Source: Lamellibrachia columna | Lineage: Eukaryota; Annelida; Polychaeta; Sabellida; Siboglinidae | Assembly (NCBI GenBank): GCA_963662155.1 | Contig: OY759261.1 | Coordinates: 2,038,727 to 2,102,726 of the forward strand | Direction: 5' to 3' | Length of the DNA stretch: 64,000 nt | Part shown: positions 1 to 13,412 of the stretch, in pieces | Position numbering within the stretch: position 1 is the stretch's first letter | Layout: every line of letters begins with the position of its first letter | The notes under the pieces: model-generated | What the model was told of the DNA's origin: nothing | Seen by the model: the letters and a program-made list of their open reading frames with translations, nothing else | Database searches by the model: none | Position numbers and translations under genes: made by a program

Positions 1-47
1 AGTAGTAGTAGTAGTAGTAGTAGTTGTAGTAGTAGTAGTAGTAGTAG
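1..47. repeat. (AGT)n microsatellite
   Basis: Near-perfect AGT/AGTAGT repeat at the window edge, with interrupted AGT-rich sequence continuing to about 95. It resembles the long AGT/ATT tract at 16.5-17.2 kb that also flanks the EGF array. Confidence 0.95.
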
Positions 48-204
48 AAATAATATTGCTAGAAATGGTAGTAGCAATAGTAGTAGTATTATTAAATCAG
101 CAGTTGATAGTGCCATGGGTAGCTTAACAAATATTTTTGTATTAAACATTGTTTAGAAGTGCCTCACGCAGGACATATAACATATGCTGAATGAGGTCTG
201 ACAG

Positions 205-625
205 GATACGTAATGTTTAGGAGAGATCGAATATGAAGAAGGGGTGGGGAAGTTATTTTATCTGTTAAATAATCTATTCAGACTGGTGAAATACAATTCG
301 AAAGGGATGAAGATTGCGATTGGTACAAAATAGTTTCAGGAAATTCAAAATTAACTATTGGATTAATTTAACGAAGTCCAGACATATACGAAGAGGATAA
401 CACAAAAATGCAAAACGTTATAAAAGAAGTTAGTAGAGGGGAATGTATCATAATGGGGGATTTTAATCATGGACATATACAATGGAAATCTCTAGAGAGT
501 ACAAGAGGTGAGGACCAACGATTTCAATTTTTAACTGAGGACCGCTTCCTTACTCAGCACGTGCTAGAAACTACCATGGGAGATAATGTATTAGGTATAG
601 TTTTATCATCACAAAACAATTAGTG
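205..625 (+). pseudogene. LINE endonuclease (EEP) remnant
   Basis: The open frame from 408 contains IIMGDFNHGHIQW, the Asp/Asn-bearing GDFN block of exonuclease-endonuclease-phosphatase domains used by LINEs for target nicking. Upstream in the same style, TGYVMFRRDR and IGLI-RSPDIYEED segments match the preceding endonuclease strands but are split by stops. The catalytic His block downstream is not in an open frame. This is a dead copy with only short frames left. Confidence 0.7.
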
Positions 626-1319
626 GACAATGTAAAAATACATGAACCATTGGGTAACAGTGATCATGATTAAATGCATTTTGACGTCAGTATAAAATCA
701 GAAAGTAAAAATAAAAAAGCGTACAGGAAAAACTTCCACAAAGGTAACATAAAGATTTGAGAAATTACTTAGCAAAGATAGATTGGAATAACATGCTGAT
801 GAATGAGACCGCAATTGAATATTGGAATATTCTAAAATATGAAATTGAGAGTATCATCGATAAATGTGTTCCCTTGAAAACAAAAACAAGCAAAACGGTC
901 TAGAAAGAAAGACTTGTCAAAATAAGCTATTACAAAAATAGCGTTCAAGCATACAATGTGGAGGGTTTATAGGAGTACCAGAAAGGATGAAGACTATGTA
1001 AATTATAAAGAGGCACTTAATACAGCTACAACCGAAATTAGACAATCTGAAAGAAACTATGAGCAAAAGCTGGCATGTAACATAAAAATGAAAACAATAG
1101 TTTTTATGTATATGTCAGGAGTGAACAAAACGTAAAAGACAAGGTGGGACCTAGAGAACACAGTGCTGGAAATATAATATCAGAGGGGTTTTTAATGGCG
1201 GAAGACCTAAATGGTTACTTCAGTTCAGTGTTTACCAGAGAGGATATTAGTTCATTACCAGTTCCAAATGTTGCATTTCATGATGCTATATCTCGTTATT
1301 AAGATCGCTAATTGTAAAT

Positions 1320-2640
1320 CCAGAAATGATAGGTCAGAAAATTAAAGCAATGAAGTATAATAAATCACCGGGAATGGATGGAATACTTCCAAAATTATAA
1401 ATGGAAACAGTAGAACAAATCAGTATACCACTTGCAAGATTATTCTACTTGTTACTAAAAGAGGGAGTTGTTCCTTTTGAATGGAAAGAAACAAATATCA
1501 TACCATTATTTAGAAAAGGTTCGAGATTAGTTCGATAATTACAGACCAGTGAATTTAACGTCAGTGATTTGTAAGTCATTAGAAAGGATACATAAAAACC
1601 ATATGGCGCACTTTCTTGTTAGGCATAAATTATTAAATTCATCTCAACATGAATTCATAAAAGCGAAGTCATGCTTATCAAATATGTTAAGTTTTTTTCT
1701 TGGAAGAAATAATTAAGTGGATAGACATTTTTAGTAATTGATTTTCATAATTGACTGGGTAGAACAATGGCTGACTGACAGAAGTGTGGTACCACAAAGA
1801 TCAGTATTAGGACTTTTATTATTCTTAATATATATCAATGACTTGGACGACAATATAACAAGTAACGTACTCAAATTTGCGGATGACACAAAACTGTTTA
1901 GAAAGGTTAACACTGGTGGTGATCAACAACATTTACAAGACGATCTAGACAGATTAGTGAAATGGTCTGAGAAATGACAGATGTTGTTAAATTTTGGGAA
2001 ATGTAAATGCCTACATACAGGACATGGGAACTTTGATATAAACTATAAAATGGGATATACTATTCTGGGTCCTACTGTAAAAGAAAAGGACGTAGGTGTT
2101 ATGTGACTGTTTCAGAGCAATGTGGTATTGCAGCTTCAAAGGGTAATCAAATTCTTGGGTTGATTATGAGAAACATAACATACAAGGAAATGAGCTAATT
2201 ATACCTGTGTATAAAACAATAGTTAGACCTCATTTAGAATACTGTATAAAAGCGTGGAGACCCTTTCTTAAAAAGGATGTAGATACGCTTGAACGCATAC
2301 AGAAGATAGCAACTAAAATTATTCCAGAACGCCTGAAAGAATGTAGTTTAATAACTCTAGAGACAAGGAAGTTAAGAGATCAGATTGAAATTTCTAAGCT
2401 ATTGAATGGGTATGAAAATATTGATAGAAACATGTATATCTCACTCAAGAAACATAGCAGAACTAGAGGACATGAAGTAAAATTAGTAAAGGATCAGTGT
2501 AAATTGGATATCAGGAAGTATTCTTTCTCACAGTGGACAATAAATAAATGGAACAAATTGTCTATGGATTGTATAACTGCTAGCAGCATGAATATGTTTA
2601 AAACAAGGTCGACCCATATATCAGGAAGGTTACACGTAGA
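1320..2640 (+). pseudogene. LINE reverse transcriptase remnant
   Basis: Pieces in order: an RT fingers segment (KSPGMDGILPK, about 1350), a palm segment with the FADDTK catalytic box (about 1875-1895), and the thumb/C-terminal block with VRPHLEYCIKAWRP (about 2220). At least four frame changes and several stops separate them. The region between about 1728 and 1740 lacks the FQKAFDKVPHQ segment that the array copies keep. It belongs to the Jockey superfamily, CR1-like by its overall look; the exact clade was not tested. Confidence 0.8.
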
Positions 2641-2777
2641 TGAACATTGTTGGACTCTCGATAAGCCAATGGCTTCCTTTTCCATTTGTCATCTGGGCCT
2701 TTGGCTTGGATGGCAAATCTTGTTCAATCTCAATTAGAAAACAAATGTTTTACTCATTGGATACGGTAATTTCACAG

Positions 2778-2891
2778 ATATCGACGAATGTGCCAGCTAC
2801 CCTTGTGAGAATGGCGGCAGCTGCGTAGATCTAATCGACAAGTACCGCTGCATTTGTGCCGCAGGTTTCCATGGTGCTAAATGTGAAGGAG
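2778..2891 (+). CDS. EGF-like (calcium-binding) exon 1 of array
   Basis: This 114-bp exon has acceptor TTTCACAG and donor GTAAGA. It is phase 1-1: it starts with AT (completing GAT, Asp) and ends with a single G, so it can be duplicated without breaking frame. It encodes a 38-residue module with six cysteines, beginning [10 protein letters not shown]. The D-I-D-E start, the C-x-D-x4-Y-x-C pattern ([10 protein letters not shown]) and the spacing match calcium-binding EGF domains with an Asx-hydroxylation site; the key residue here is Asp. It differs from units 2-9 by Tyr instead of Asp before the PC. The protein is probably extracellular, and the module would form part of a rod of linked EGF repeats. 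Confidence 0.88.
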
Positions 2892-4280
2892 GTAAGAATT
2901 ACAGACCAATGCGTTTAACGTCAGTGATTTGTAAATTATTAGAAAGGTTAATTAAAGACCATATGGTGAACTTTCTTGTTAGGCATAAATTATTAAAATC
3001 ATCTCAACATGAATTCCTAAAAGCGAGGTCAGGTTTATCAACTAGGTTATGTTTTTTGGGAAGAAATCATTAAGTGGATAGACGAGGGATATTATCTACT
3101 TAAATTTTCAGAAAGCTTTTGACAAAGTGCCACATCAAAGATTACTACTTAAATTAAAAGCCCATGGTATCGGGGATAGCATAACTGACTGGATAGAACA
3201 ATGGCTGACTGACAGAAGACAACGAGTTGTAGTAGATGGAGAAGTCTCAAAATGGAAATCAGTTTTGAGTGGGGTACCACAAGGATCAGTATTAGAACCT
3301 TTATTCTTAATACATATAAATGATTTAGACGACAGTATACCAAGTAACGTACTCAAATTTGCGGTTGACACAAAAGTGTTTACAAAAGTGAACACTGATT
3401 GAGATAAACAACATTTACAAGACGATCTATACATATTAGTGTAATGGTATGAGAAATGGCAGATGTTGTTAAATTTTGGGAAATGTAGATGCCTACATAC
3501 AGGACATGAGAACTTTGATGTAAAATATAAAATGGGATATACTATTATGGATACTGCTGTAAAAAATCGACTGAGGTGTTATGTGAAAGTTATATGACTG
3601 TTTCAAAGCAGTGTGGTATTGCAGCTTCAAAGGGTAATAAAATTCGTGGGTTGATTAGGAGAAACATAACATACAAAGAAAAAAGCTAATTATACCTCTG
3701 TATAAAGCAATAATTATACCTCATTTAGAATACTGTATCAAAGCGTGGAAACCATATCGTACGAAGGATGTAGATACGCTTGAACGCATACAGAAGAGAG
3801 CAACTAAATTTTTTCCAGAACTGAAAGACCTTAGTTATGAAGAACGCCTGAAAGAATGTAGTTTAACAACTCTAGAGACAAGGAGGTTAAGATGAGATCA
3901 GAATGAAGTTTTTTAAGCTATTGAATGGTATGAAAATATTGATAGAAATATGTATTTCTCACTCAAGAAAGATAGTAGAACTAGAGGACATGAAGTAAAA
4001 TTAGTAAAGGATTAGTGTAGATTGGATATTAGGAAGTGTTCTTTCTCACAGAGGACAATAAATGAAAGGAACAAATTGTCTACGGATTGTATAACTGCTA
4101 GCAGCATGAATATTTTTAAAAACAAGGTTGATACATATCTCAGGAAGGCGGGTTACACTCTCGATAAGCCAATGGCTTCCTTGTCCACTTGTCATATGGG
4201 CCTTTGGCTTGGATGGCAAATTTGTTTCAATCTCCATTAGAAAACAAACGTTTTACTCATTGGATGCTGTAATTTCACAG

Positions 4281-4394
4281 ATATCGACGAATGTGCCAGC
4301 GACCCTTGTGAGAATGGCGGCAGCTGCGTAGATCTAATCGACAAGTACCGCTGCATTTGTGCCGCAGGTTTCCATGGTGCTAAATGTGAAGGAG
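4281..4394 (+). CDS. EGF-like exon 2
   Basis: Consensus copy of the array module (starts [10 protein letters not shown], six cysteines), phase 1-1, same donor and acceptor as exon 1. Spliced to exon 1, the split codon G|AT restores the Asp that opens the calcium-binding motif. Confidence 0.87.
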
Positions 4395-5783
4395 GTAAGA
4401 ATTACAGACCAATGCGTTTAACGTCAGTGATTTGTAAATTATTAGAAAGGTTAATTAAAGACCATATGGTGAACTTTCTTGTTAGGCATAAATTATTAAA
4501 ATCATCTCAACATGAATTCCTAAAAGCGAGGTCAGGTTTATCAACTAGGTTATGTTTTTTGGGAAGAAATCATTAAGTGGATAGACGAGGGATATTATCT
4601 ACTTAAATTTTCAGAAAGCTTTTGACAAAGTGCCACATCAAAGATTACTACTTAAATTAAAAGCCCATGGTATCGGGGATAGCATAACTGACTGGATAGA
4701 ACAATGGCTGACTGACAGAAGACAACGAGTTGTAGTAGATGGAGAAGTCTCAAAATGGAAATCAGTTTTGAGTGGGGTACCACAAGGATCAGTATTAGAA
4801 CCTTTATTCTTAATACATATAAATGATTTAGACGACAGTATACCAAGTAACGTACTCAAATTTGCGGTTGACACAAAAGTGTTTACAAAAGTGAACACTG
4901 ATTGAGATAAACAACATTTACAAGACGATCTATACATATTAGTGTAATGGTATGAGAAATGGCAGATGTTGTTAAATTTTGGGAAATGTAGATGCCTACA
5001 TACAGGACATGAGAACTTTGATGTAAAATATAAAATGGGATATACTATTATGGATACTGCTGTAAAAAATCGACTGAGGTGTTATGTGAAAGTTATATGA
5101 CTGTTTCAAAGCAGTGTGGTATTGCAGCTTCAAAGGGTAATAAAATTCGTGGGTTGATTAGGAGAAACATAACATACAAAGAAAAAAGCTAATTATACCT
5201 CTGTATAAAGCAATAATTATACCTCATTTAGAATACTGTATCAAAGCGTGGAAACCATATCGTACGAAGGATGTAGATACGCTTGAACGCATACAGAAGA
5301 GAGCAACTAAATTTTTTCCAGAACTGAAAGACCTTAGTTATGAAGAACGCCTGAAAGAATGTAGTTTAACAACTCTAGAGACAAGGAGGTTAAGATGAGA
5401 TCAGAATGAAGTTTTTTAAGCTATTGAATGGTATGAAAATATTGATAGAAATATGTATTTCTCACTCAAGAAAGATAGTAGAACTAGAGGACATGAAGTA
5501 AAATTAGTAAAGGATTAGTGTAGATTGGATATTAGGAAGTGTTCTTTCTCACAGAGGACAATAAATGAAAGGAACAAATTGTCTACGGATTGTATAACTG
5601 CTAGCAGCATGAATATTTTTAAAAACAAGGTTGATACATATCTCAGGAAGGCGGGTTACACTCTCGATAAGCCAATGGCTTCCTTGTCCACTTGTCATAT
5701 GGGCCTTTGGCTTGGATGGCAAATTTGTTTCAATCTCCATTAGAAAACAAACGTTTTACTCATTGGATGCTGTAATTTCACAG

Positions 5784-5897
5784 ATATCGACGAATGTGCC
5801 AGCGACCCTTGTGAGAATGGCGGCAGCTGCGTAGATCTAATCGACAAGTACCGCTGCATTTGTGCCGCAGGTTTCCATGGTGCTAAATGTGAAGGAG
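5784..5897 (+). CDS. EGF-like exon 3
   Basis: Identical by eye to exon 2; complete six-cysteine module with intact splice signals. Confidence 0.87.
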
Positions 5898-7286
5898 GTA
5901 AGAATTACAGACCAATGCGTTTAACGTCAGTGATTTGTAAATTATTAGAAAGGTTAATTAAAGACCATATGGTGAACTTTCTTGTTAGGCATAAATTATT
6001 AAAATCATCTCAACATGAATTCCTAAAAGCGAGGTCAGGTTTATCAACTAGGTTATGTTTTTTGGGAAGAAATCATTAAGTGGATAGACGAGGGATATTA
6101 TCTACTTAAATTTTCAGAAAGCTTTTGACAAAGTGCCACATCAAAGATTACTACTTAAATTAAAAGCCCATGGTATCGGGGATAGCATAACTGACTGGAT
6201 AGAACAATGGCTGACTGACAGAAGACAACGAGTTGTAGTAGATGGAGAAGTCTCAAAATGGAAATCAGTTTTGAGTGGGGTACCACAAGGATCAGTATTA
6301 GAACCTTTATTCTTAATACATATAAATGATTTAGACGACAGTATACCAAGTAACGTACTCAAATTTGCGGTTGACACAAAAGTGTTTACAAAAGTGAACA
6401 CTGATTGAGATAAACAACATTTACAAGACGATCTATACATATTAGTGTAATGGTATGAGAAATGGCAGATGTTGTTAAATTTTGGGAAATGTAGATGCCT
6501 ACATACAGGACATGAGAACTTTGATGTAAAATATAAAATGGGATATACTATTATGGATACTGCTGTAAAAAATCGACTGAGGTGTTATGTGAAAGTTATA
6601 TGACTGTTTCAAAGCAGTGTGGTATTGCAGCTTCAAAGGGTAATAAAATTCGTGGGTTGATTAGGAGAAACATAACATACAAAGAAAAAAGCTAATTATA
6701 CCTCTGTATAAAGCAATAATTATACCTCATTTAGAATACTGTATCAAAGCGTGGAAACCATATCGTACGAAGGATGTAGATACGCTTGAACGCATACAGA
6801 AGAGAGCAACTAAATTTTTTCCAGAACTGAAAGACCTTAGTTATGAAGAACGCCTGAAAGAATGTAGTTTAACAACTCTAGAGACAAGGAGGTTAAGATG
6901 AGATCAGAATGAAGTTTTTTAAGCTATTGAATGGTATGAAAATATTGATAGAAATATGTATTTCTCACTCAAGAAAGATAGTAGAACTAGAGGACATGAA
7001 GTAAAATTAGTAAAGGATTAGTGTAGATTGGATATTAGGAAGTGTTCTTTCTCACAGAGGACAATAAATGAAAGGAACAAATTGTCTACGGATTGTATAA
7101 CTGCTAGCAGCATGAATATTTTTAAAAACAAGGTTGATACATATCTCAGGAAGGCGGGTTACACTCTCGATAAGCCAATGGCTTCCTTGTCCACTTGTCA
7201 TATGGGCCTTTGGCTTGGATGGCAAATTTGTTTCAATCTCCATTAGAAAACAAACGTTTTACTCATTGGATGCTGTAATTTCACAG

Positions 7287-7400
7287 ATATCGACGAATGT
7301 GCCAGCGACCCTTGTGAGAATGGCGGCAGCTGCGTAGATCTAATCGACAAGTACCGCTGCATTTGTGCCGCAGGTTTCCATGGTGCTAAATGTGAAGGAG
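7287..7400 (+). CDS. EGF-like exon 4
   Basis: Identical by eye to exon 2. The intron that follows carries the rare C variant near 7612, shared only with the intron after exon 8. Confidence 0.87.
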
Positions 7401-8789
7401 GTAAGAATTACAGACCAATGCGTTTAACGTCAGTGATTTGTAAATTATTAGAAAGGTTAATTAAAGACCATATGGTGAACTTTCTTGTTAGGCATAAATT
7501 ATTAAAATCATCTCAACATGAATTCCTAAAAGCGAGGTCAGGTTTATCAACTAGGTTATGTTTTTTGGGAAGAAATCATTAAGTGGATAGACGAGGGATA
7601 TTATCTACTTACATTTTCAGAAAGCTTTTGACAAAGTGCCACATCAAAGATTACTACTTAAATTAAAAGCCCATGGTATCGGGGATAGCATAACTGACTG
7701 GATAGAACAATGGCTGACTGACAGAAGACAACGAGTTGTAGTAGATGGAGAAGTCTCAAAATGGAAATCAGTTTTGAGTGGGGTACCACAAGGATCAGTA
7801 TTAGAACCTTTATTCTTAATACATATAAATGATTTAGACGACAGTATACCAAGTAACGTACTCAAATTTGCGGTTGACACAAAAGTGTTTACAAAAGTGA
7901 ACACTGATTGAGATAAACAACATTTACAAGACGATCTATACATATTAGTGTAATGGTATGAGAAATGGCAGATGTTGTTAAATTTTGGGAAATGTAGATG
8001 CCTACATACAGGACATGAGAACTTTGATGTAAAATATAAAATGGGATATACTATTATGGATACTGCTGTAAAAAATCGACTGAGGTGTTATGTGAAAGTT
8101 ATATGACTGTTTCAAAGCAGTGTGGTATTGCAGCTTCAAAGGGTAATAAAATTCGTGGGTTGATTAGGAGAAACATAACATACAAAGAAAAAAGCTAATT
8201 ATACCTCTGTATAAAGCAATAATTATACCTCATTTAGAATACTGTATCAAAGCGTGGAAACCATATCGTACGAAGGATGTAGATACGCTTGAACGCATAC
8301 AGAAGAGAGCAACTAAATTTTTTCCAGAACTGAAAGACCTTAGTTATGAAGAACGCCTGAAAGAATGTAGTTTAACAACTCTAGAGACAAGGAGGTTAAG
8401 ATGAGATCAGAATGAAGTTTTTTAAGCTATTGAATGGTATGAAAATATTGATAGAAATATGTATTTCTCACTCAAGAAAGATAGTAGAACTAGAGGACAT
8501 GAAGTAAAATTAGTAAAGGATTAGTGTAGATTGGATATTAGGAAGTGTTCTTTCTCACAGAGGACAATAAATGAAAGGAACAAATTGTCTACGGATTGTA
8601 TAACTGCTAGCAGCATGAATATTTTTAAAAACAAGGTTGATACATATCTCAGGAAGGCGGGTTACACTCTCGATAAGCCAATGGCTTCCTTGTCCACTTG
8701 TCATATGGGCCTTTGGCTTGGATGGCAAATTTGTTTCAATCTCCATTAGAAAACAAACGTTTTACTCATTGGATGCTGTAATTTCACAG

Positions 8790-8903
8790 ATATCGACGAA
8801 TGTGCCAGCGACCCTTGTGAGAATGGCGGCAGCTGCGTAGATCTAATCGACAAGTACCGCTGCATTTGTGCCGCAGGTTTCCATGGTGCTAAATGTGAAG
8901 GAG
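8790..8903 (+). CDS. EGF-like exon 5
   Basis: Identical by eye to exon 2; splice sites and phase kept. Confidence 0.87.
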
Positions 8904-10292
8904 GTAAGAATTACAGACCAATGCGTTTAACGTCAGTGATTTGTAAATTATTAGAAAGGTTAATTAAAGACCATATGGTGAACTTTCTTGTTAGGCATAA
9001 ATTATTAAAATCATCTCAACATGAATTCCTAAAAGCGAGGTCAGGTTTATCAACTAGGTTATGTTTTTTGGGAAGAAATCATTAAGTGGATAGACGAGGG
9101 ATATTATCTACTTAAATTTTCAGAAAGCTTTTGACAAAGTGCCACATCAAAGATTACTACTTAAATTAAAAGCCCATGGTATCGGGGATAGCATAACTGA
9201 CTGGATAGAACAATGGCTGACTGACAGAAGACAACGAGTTGTAGTAGATGGAGAAGTCTCAAAATGGAAATCAGTTTTGAGTGGGGTACCACAAGGATCA
9301 GTATTAGAACCTTTATTCTTAATACATATAAATGATTTAGACGACAGTATACCAAGTAACGTACTCAAATTTGCGGTTGACACAAAAGTGTTTACAAAAG
9401 TGAACACTGATTGAGATAAACAACATTTACAAGACGATCTATACATATTAGTGTAATGGTATGAGAAATGGCAGATGTTGTTAAATTTTGGGAAATGTAG
9501 ATGCCTACATACAGGACATGAGAACTTTGATGTAAAATATAAAATGGGATATACTATTATGGATACTGCTGTAAAAAATCGACTGAGGTGTTATGTGAAA
9601 GTTATATGACTGTTTCAAAGCAGTGTGGTATTGCAGCTTCAAAGGGTAATAAAATTCGTGGGTTGATTAGGAGAAACATAACATACAAAGAAAAAAGCTA
9701 ATTATACCTCTGTATAAAGCAATAATTATACCTCATTTAGAATACTGTATCAAAGCGTGGAAACCATATCGTACGAAGGATGTAGATACGCTTGAACGCA
9801 TACAGAAGAGAGCAACTAAATTTTTTCCAGAACTGAAAGACCTTAGTTATGAAGAACGCCTGAAAGAATGTAGTTTAACAACTCTAGAGACAAGGAGGTT
9901 AAGATGAGATCAGAATGAAGTTTTTTAAGCTATTGAATGGTATGAAAATATTGATAGAAATATGTATTTCTCACTCAAGAAAGATAGTAGAACTAGAGGA
10001 CATGAAGTAAAATTAGTAAAGGATTAGTGTAGATTGGATATTAGGAAGTGTTCTTTCTCACAGAGGACAATAAATGAAAGGAACAAATTGTCTACGGATT
10101 GTATAACTGCTAGCAGCATGAATATTTTTAAAAACAAGGTTGATACATATCTCAGGAAGGCGGGTTACACTCTCGATAAGCCAATGGCTTCCTTGTCCAC
10201 TTGTCATATGGGCCTTTGGCTTGGATGGCAAATTTGTTTCAATCTCCATTAGAAAACAAACGTTTTACTCATTGGATGCTGTAATTTCACAG

Positions 10293-10406
10293 ATATCGAC
10301 GAATGTGCCAGCGACCCTTGTGAGAATGGCGGCAGCTGCGTAGATCTAATCGACAAGTACCGCTGCATTTGTGCCGCAGGTTTCCATGGTGCTAAATGTG
10401 AAGGAG
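10293..10406 (+). CDS. EGF-like exon 6
   Basis: Identical by eye to exon 2; splice sites and phase kept. Confidence 0.87.
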
Positions 10407-11795
10407 GTAAGAATTACAGACCAATGCGTTTAACGTCAGTGATTTGTAAATTATTAGAAAGGTTAATTAAAGACCATATGGTGAACTTTCTTGTTAGGCA
10501 TAAATTATTAAAATCATCTCAACATGAATTCCTAAAAGCGAGGTCAGGTTTATCAACTAGGTTATGTTTTTTGGGAAGAAATCATTAAGTGGATAGACGA
10601 GGGATATTATCTACTTAAATTTTCAGAAAGCTTTTGACAAAGTGCCACATCAAAGATTACTACTTAAATTAAAAGCCCATGGTATCGGGGATAGCATAAC
10701 TGACTGGATAGAACAATGGCTGACTGACAGAAGACAACGAGTTGTAGTAGATGGAGAAGTCTCAAAATGGAAATCAGTTTTGAGTGGGGTACCACAAGGA
10801 TCAGTATTAGAACCTTTATTCTTAATACATATAAATGATTTAGACGACAGTATACCAAGTAACGTACTCAAATTTGCGGTTGACACAAAAGTGTTTACAA
10901 AAGTGAACACTGATTGAGATAAACAACATTTACAAGACGATCTATACATATTAGTGTAATGGTATGAGAAATGGCAGATGTTGTTAAATTTTGGGAAATG
11001 TAGATGCCTACATACAGGACATGAGAACTTTGATGTAAAATATAAAATGGGATATACTATTATGGATACTGCTGTAAAAAATCGACTGAGGTGTTATGTG
11101 AAAGTTATATGACTGTTTCAAAGCAGTGTGGTATTGCAGCTTCAAAGGGTAATAAAATTCGTGGGTTGATTAGGAGAAACATAACATACAAAGAAAAAAG
11201 CTAATTATACCTCTGTATAAAGCAATAATTATACCTCATTTAGAATACTGTATCAAAGCGTGGAAACCATATCGTACGAAGGATGTAGATACGCTTGAAC
11301 GCATACAGAAGAGAGCAACTAAATTTTTTCCAGAACTGAAAGACCTTAGTTATGAAGAACGCCTGAAAGAATGTAGTTTAACAACTCTAGAGACAAGGAG
11401 GTTAAGATGAGATCAGAATGAAGTTTTTTAAGCTATTGAATGGTATGAAAATATTGATAGAAATATGTATTTCTCACTCAAGAAAGATAGTAGAACTAGA
11501 GGACATGAAGTAAAATTAGTAAAGGATTAGTGTAGATTGGATATTAGGAAGTGTTCTTTCTCACAGAGGACAATAAATGAAAGGAACAAATTGTCTACGG
11601 ATTGTATAACTGCTAGCAGCATGAATATTTTTAAAAACAAGGTTGATACATATCTCAGGAAGGCGGGTTACACTCTCGATAAGCCAATGGCTTCCTTGTC
11701 CACTTGTCATATGGGCCTTTGGCTTGGATGGCAAATTTGTTTCAATCTCCATTAGAAAACAAACGTTTTACTCATTGGATGCTGTAATTTCACAG

Positions 11796-11909
11796 ATATC
11801 GACGAATGTGCCAGCGACCCTTGTGAGAATGGCGGCAGCTGCGTAGATCTAATCGACAAGTACCGCTGCATTTGTGCCGCAGGTTTCCATGGTGCTAAAT
11901 GTGAAGGAG
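11796..11909 (+). CDS. EGF-like exon 7
   Basis: Identical by eye to exon 2; splice sites and phase kept. Confidence 0.87.
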
Positions 11910-13298
11910 GTAAGAATTACAGACCAATGCGTTTAACGTCAGTGATTTGTAAATTATTAGAAAGGTTAATTAAAGACCATATGGTGAACTTTCTTGTTAG
12001 GCATAAATTATTAAAATCATCTCAACATGAATTCCTAAAAGCGAGGTCAGGTTTATCAACTAGGTTATGTTTTTTGGGAAGAAATCATTAAGTGGATAGA
12101 CGAGGGATATTATCTACTTAAATTTTCAGAAAGCTTTTGACAAAGTGCCACATCAAAGATTACTACTTAAATTAAAAGCCCATGGTATCGGGGATAGCAT
12201 AACTGACTGGATAGAACAATGGCTGACTGACAGAAGACAACGAGTTGTAGTAGATGGAGAAGTCTCAAAATGGAAATCAGTTTTGAGTGGGGTACCACAA
12301 GGATCAGTATTAGAACCTTTATTCTTAATACATATAAATGATTTAGACGACAGTATACCAAGTAACGTACTCAAATTTGCGGTTGACACAAAAGTGTTTA
12401 CAAAAGTGAACACTGATTGAGATAAACAACATTTACAAGACGATCTATACATATTAGTGTAATGGTATGAGAAATGGCAGATGTTGTTAAATTTTGGGAA
12501 ATGTAGATGCCTACATACAGGACATGAGAACTTTGATGTAAAATATAAAATGGGATATACTATTATGGATACTGCTGTAAAAAATCGACTGAGGTGTTAT
12601 GTGAAAGTTATATGACTGTTTCAAAGCAGTGTGGTATTGCAGCTTCAAAGGGTAATAAAATTCGTGGGTTGATTAGGAGAAACATAACATACAAAGAAAA
12701 AAGCTAATTATACCTCTGTATAAAGCAATAATTATACCTCATTTAGAATACTGTATCAAAGCGTGGAAACCATATCGTACGAAGGATGTAGATACGCTTG
12801 AACGCATACAGAAGAGAGCAACTAAATTTTTTCCAGAACTGAAAGACCTTAGTTATGAAGAACGCCTGAAAGAATGTAGTTTAACAACTCTAGAGACAAG
12901 GAGGTTAAGATGAGATCAGAATGAAGTTTTTTAAGCTATTGAATGGTATGAAAATATTGATAGAAATATGTATTTCTCACTCAAGAAAGATAGTAGAACT
13001 AGAGGACATGAAGTAAAATTAGTAAAGGATTAGTGTAGATTGGATATTAGGAAGTGTTCTTTCTCACAGAGGACAATAAATGAAAGGAACAAATTGTCTA
13101 CGGATTGTATAACTGCTAGCAGCATGAATATTTTTAAAAACAAGGTTGATACATATCTCAGGAAGGCGGGTTACACTCTCGATAAGCCAATGGCTTCCTT
13201 GTCCACTTGTCATATGGGCCTTTGGCTTGGATGGCAAATTTGTTTCAATCTCCATTAGAAAACAAACGTTTTACTCATTGGATGCTGTAATTTCACAG

Positions 13299-13412
13299 AT
13301 ATCGACGAATGTGCCAGCGACCCTTGTGAGAATGGCGGCAGCTGCGTAGATCTAATCGACAAGTACCGCTGCATTTGTGCCGCAGGTTTCCATGGTGCTA
13401 AATGTGAAGGAG
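13299..13412 (+). CDS. EGF-like exon 8
   Basis: Identical by eye to exon 2. The following intron carries the second instance of the C variant (near 13624), exactly four units after the first. Confidence 0.87.

Larger units (their letters stand above)
150..2735 (+). mobile_element. Degenerate Jockey/CR1-like LINE, long copy left of the EGF array
   Basis: This is a non-LTR retrotransposon lying directly upstream of the first EGF exon, so probably in its upstream intron. Translated pieces in several frames give an endonuclease end, an RT and a C-terminal region in the right order. The coding capacity is destroyed by many frameshifts and stops, and a stretch of the RT (fingers/palm junction near 1730) is missing compared with the shorter copies inside the array. 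Its 3' end (about 2735) is homologous to the LINE ends in every array intron. It is about 10% different by eye from the array copies, but clearly the same family. Its 5' end is probably truncated, since only the end of the endonuclease is seen after the AGT tract. Confidence 0.85.
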
